Shown here: one piece after another, positions 63,079 through 64,000 of the stretch | Layout of the letters: every line of letters begins with the position of its first letter | Numbering within the stretch: the first letter of the stretch is position 1 | From: Amycolatopsis lurida | GTDB taxonomy: Bacteria; Actinomycetota; Actinomycetes; Mycobacteriales; Pseudonocardiaceae | Reading direction: 5' to 3' | DNA length: 64,000 nt | NCBI RefSeq assembly: GCF_900105055.1 | Contig: NZ_FNTA01000004.1 | Span: 2,387,501 to 2,451,500 of the forward strand | Position numbers and translations under genes: made by a program | Notes under the pieces: generated by a model | Told to the model about the DNA's origin: nothing | The model's database searches: none | Seen by the model: the letters and a program-made list of their open reading frames with translations, nothing else

Positions 63079-64000
63079 AACCCGGCCTCAAGCTGTTCCA
63101 ACTGATCCGGGGAAAGCGCCACAAGCGAACCCCCTGCGGACTCCGGCTCCGGCTCCGAGGCGGTCTCGCCTTCGGGCGGGATCTCCTTGACGAGCGTCGC
63201 CAGCCGTTCCGGTGTCTTCTCTTCGAACACCTGCCACGGGCTCAGTTCCAGCCCTTCGCGGCGGGCGCGGGCCGACAGCTGCATCGAGATGATCGAATCG
63301 CCGCCGAGTTCGAAGAAGCTGTCGTCGGGCCCGACCTGCTCCAGGCCGAGCACCTCCGCGAACAGCTCGCACAGCTTCGCCTCCATGGCCGTGCGCGGGT
63401 CGCGGCCGGAGGACAGGCCGGAGAAGTCGGGTGCCTGGAGCGCTCGGTGGTCGAGCTTGCCGTTCGGGGTGAGCGGCATCTTCTCCAGCGCCACGAACGC
63501 CGCGGGCATCATGTACTCCGGCAGCCGTGCGGCCGCCATCTCGCGCAGCACCGAGGTAAGCGAAACGTCGGCCTCGTCCGCGGGCACGACGTAGGCCACC
63601 AGCCGTTTGTCGCCCGGCCCGTCGCGGTGCACGGCGACCGCGACCTGCGCGACGCCCGGATGTTCGGCCAGCACGTTCTCGATCTCCGCGGGCTCGACCC
63701 GATAGCCGCGCACCTTGACCTGCGCGTCGACCCGGCCGACGAAGATCAGCTCGCCGTCGGGATCCCAGCGGAACCGGTCGCCGGAGCGGTACATGCGCTC
63801 GCCCGGCGTGAACGGGTCGGCGACGAACCGTTCCGACGTCAGACCCGGCCGCCCGAGATACCCGCGGGCGAGTCCGGCACCGGCGATGTACAGCTCGCCC
63901 GCCACGCCCGGCGGCACCGGCTGCAGGTACGCGTCGAGGATGTAGTGCTTCACGTTCCGGATCGGGCCGCCGAGCGGGACGACCTCGTGTCCCGGCGACA
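63072..64000 (-). CDS. 3' end of upstream NRPS (A-PCP of its last module), cut by window edge
   Basis: The frame is open through base 64000. Visible: the C-terminal part of an adenylation domain ([43 protein letters not shown]), a PCP with DDSFFELGGDSIISMQL and a 45-residue acidic tail ending LSPDQLEQLEAGFS, typical of a communication/docking segment handing over to the next protein. No epimerase or thioesterase follows. By cluster order this is the module before Dpg7, i.e. module 6 (beta-hydroxytyrosine). Confidence 0.92.
   Translation of the reverse strand, partial: SPGHEVVPLGGPIRNVKHYILDAYLQPVPPGVAGELYIAGAGLARGYLGRPGLTSERFVADPFTPGERMYRSGDRFRWDPDGELIFVGRVDAQVKVRGYRVEPAEIENVLAEHPGVAQVAVAVHRDGPGDKRLVAYVVPADEADVSLTSVLREMAAARLPEYMMPAAFVALEKMPLTPNGKLDHRALQAPDFSGLSSGRDPRTAMEAKLCELFAEVLGLEQVGPDDSFFELGGDSIISMQLSARARREGLELSPWQVFEEKTPERLATLVKEIPPEGETASEPEPESAGGSLVALSPDQLEQLEAGFS

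Overview
The window is very GC-rich actinobacterial DNA. It holds the left and central part of a glycopeptide antibiotic gene cluster (about 23.5 kb to the right edge) beside ordinary chromosomal genes (1 to 23.4 kb). Codon use, the GTG/TTG starts, the Oxy/Dpg/Hma/Eva enzyme set and the abundant intergenic palindromes all point to Amycolatopsis or a close relative. This is inferred from gene content; no database search was run.

Left flank (1-23.4 kb): a serine-protease-like protein with FG-GAP repeats whose catalytic serine is replaced; a hexapeptide-repeat protein; a polysaccharide locus (non-hydrolysing UDP-GlcNAc 2-epimerase, DUF2334 protein, processive family 2 glycosyltransferase, a secreted protein); an XRE regulator / ImmA-type metallopeptidase / membrane protein trio divergent from two small secreted cysteine-containing proteins; a secreted PE-PPE-type hydrolase; a lipoprotein; an amine oxidase with a divergent TetR regulator; a GT1 glycosyltransferase; a type-VII-like substrate set (WXG100-like protein plus an NlpC/CHAP-like protein with a poly-glycine linker); LuxR and HxlR regulators; an aldo/keto reductase; and a gene broken by an in-frame stop.

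Antibiotic cluster (23.5-64 kb, nearly all on the minus strand): DAHP synthase supplies shikimate precursors. DpgA-D make 3,5-dihydroxyphenylglycine. HmaS, Hmo and HpgT make 4-hydroxyphenylglycine. OxyD, an A-PCP didomain NRPS and Bhp make beta-hydroxytyrosine. EvaA, B, D and E make a TDP-amino-deoxysugar. Four family 1 glycosyltransferases, two polytopic GT39-type mannosyltransferase candidates, a PIG-L deacetylase and two methyltransferases tailor the product. OxyA, OxyE, OxyB and OxyC cross-link the heptapeptide. An MbtH protein and the module-7 NRPS (C-A-PCP-X-TE, Dpg code) follow, then the 3' end of the preceding NRPS, cut by the right window edge.

Four cross-linking P450s including OxyE, no halogenase, no EvaC-type C-methyltransferase, no acyltransferase and no hexose oxidase in view, together with two mannosyltransferase candidates and extra methyltransferases, fit a ristocetin (ristomycin)-type product: four side-chain cross-links, ristosamine, mannose and a C-terminal methyl ester. 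Regulator, transporter, resistance genes and NRPS modules 1-6 must lie to the right. A perfect StrR-family operator (GTCCAA-N17-CTGGAC) sits upstream of oxyA. Several families of near-perfect palindromes, some with compensatory base changes between copies, punctuate the gene borders.
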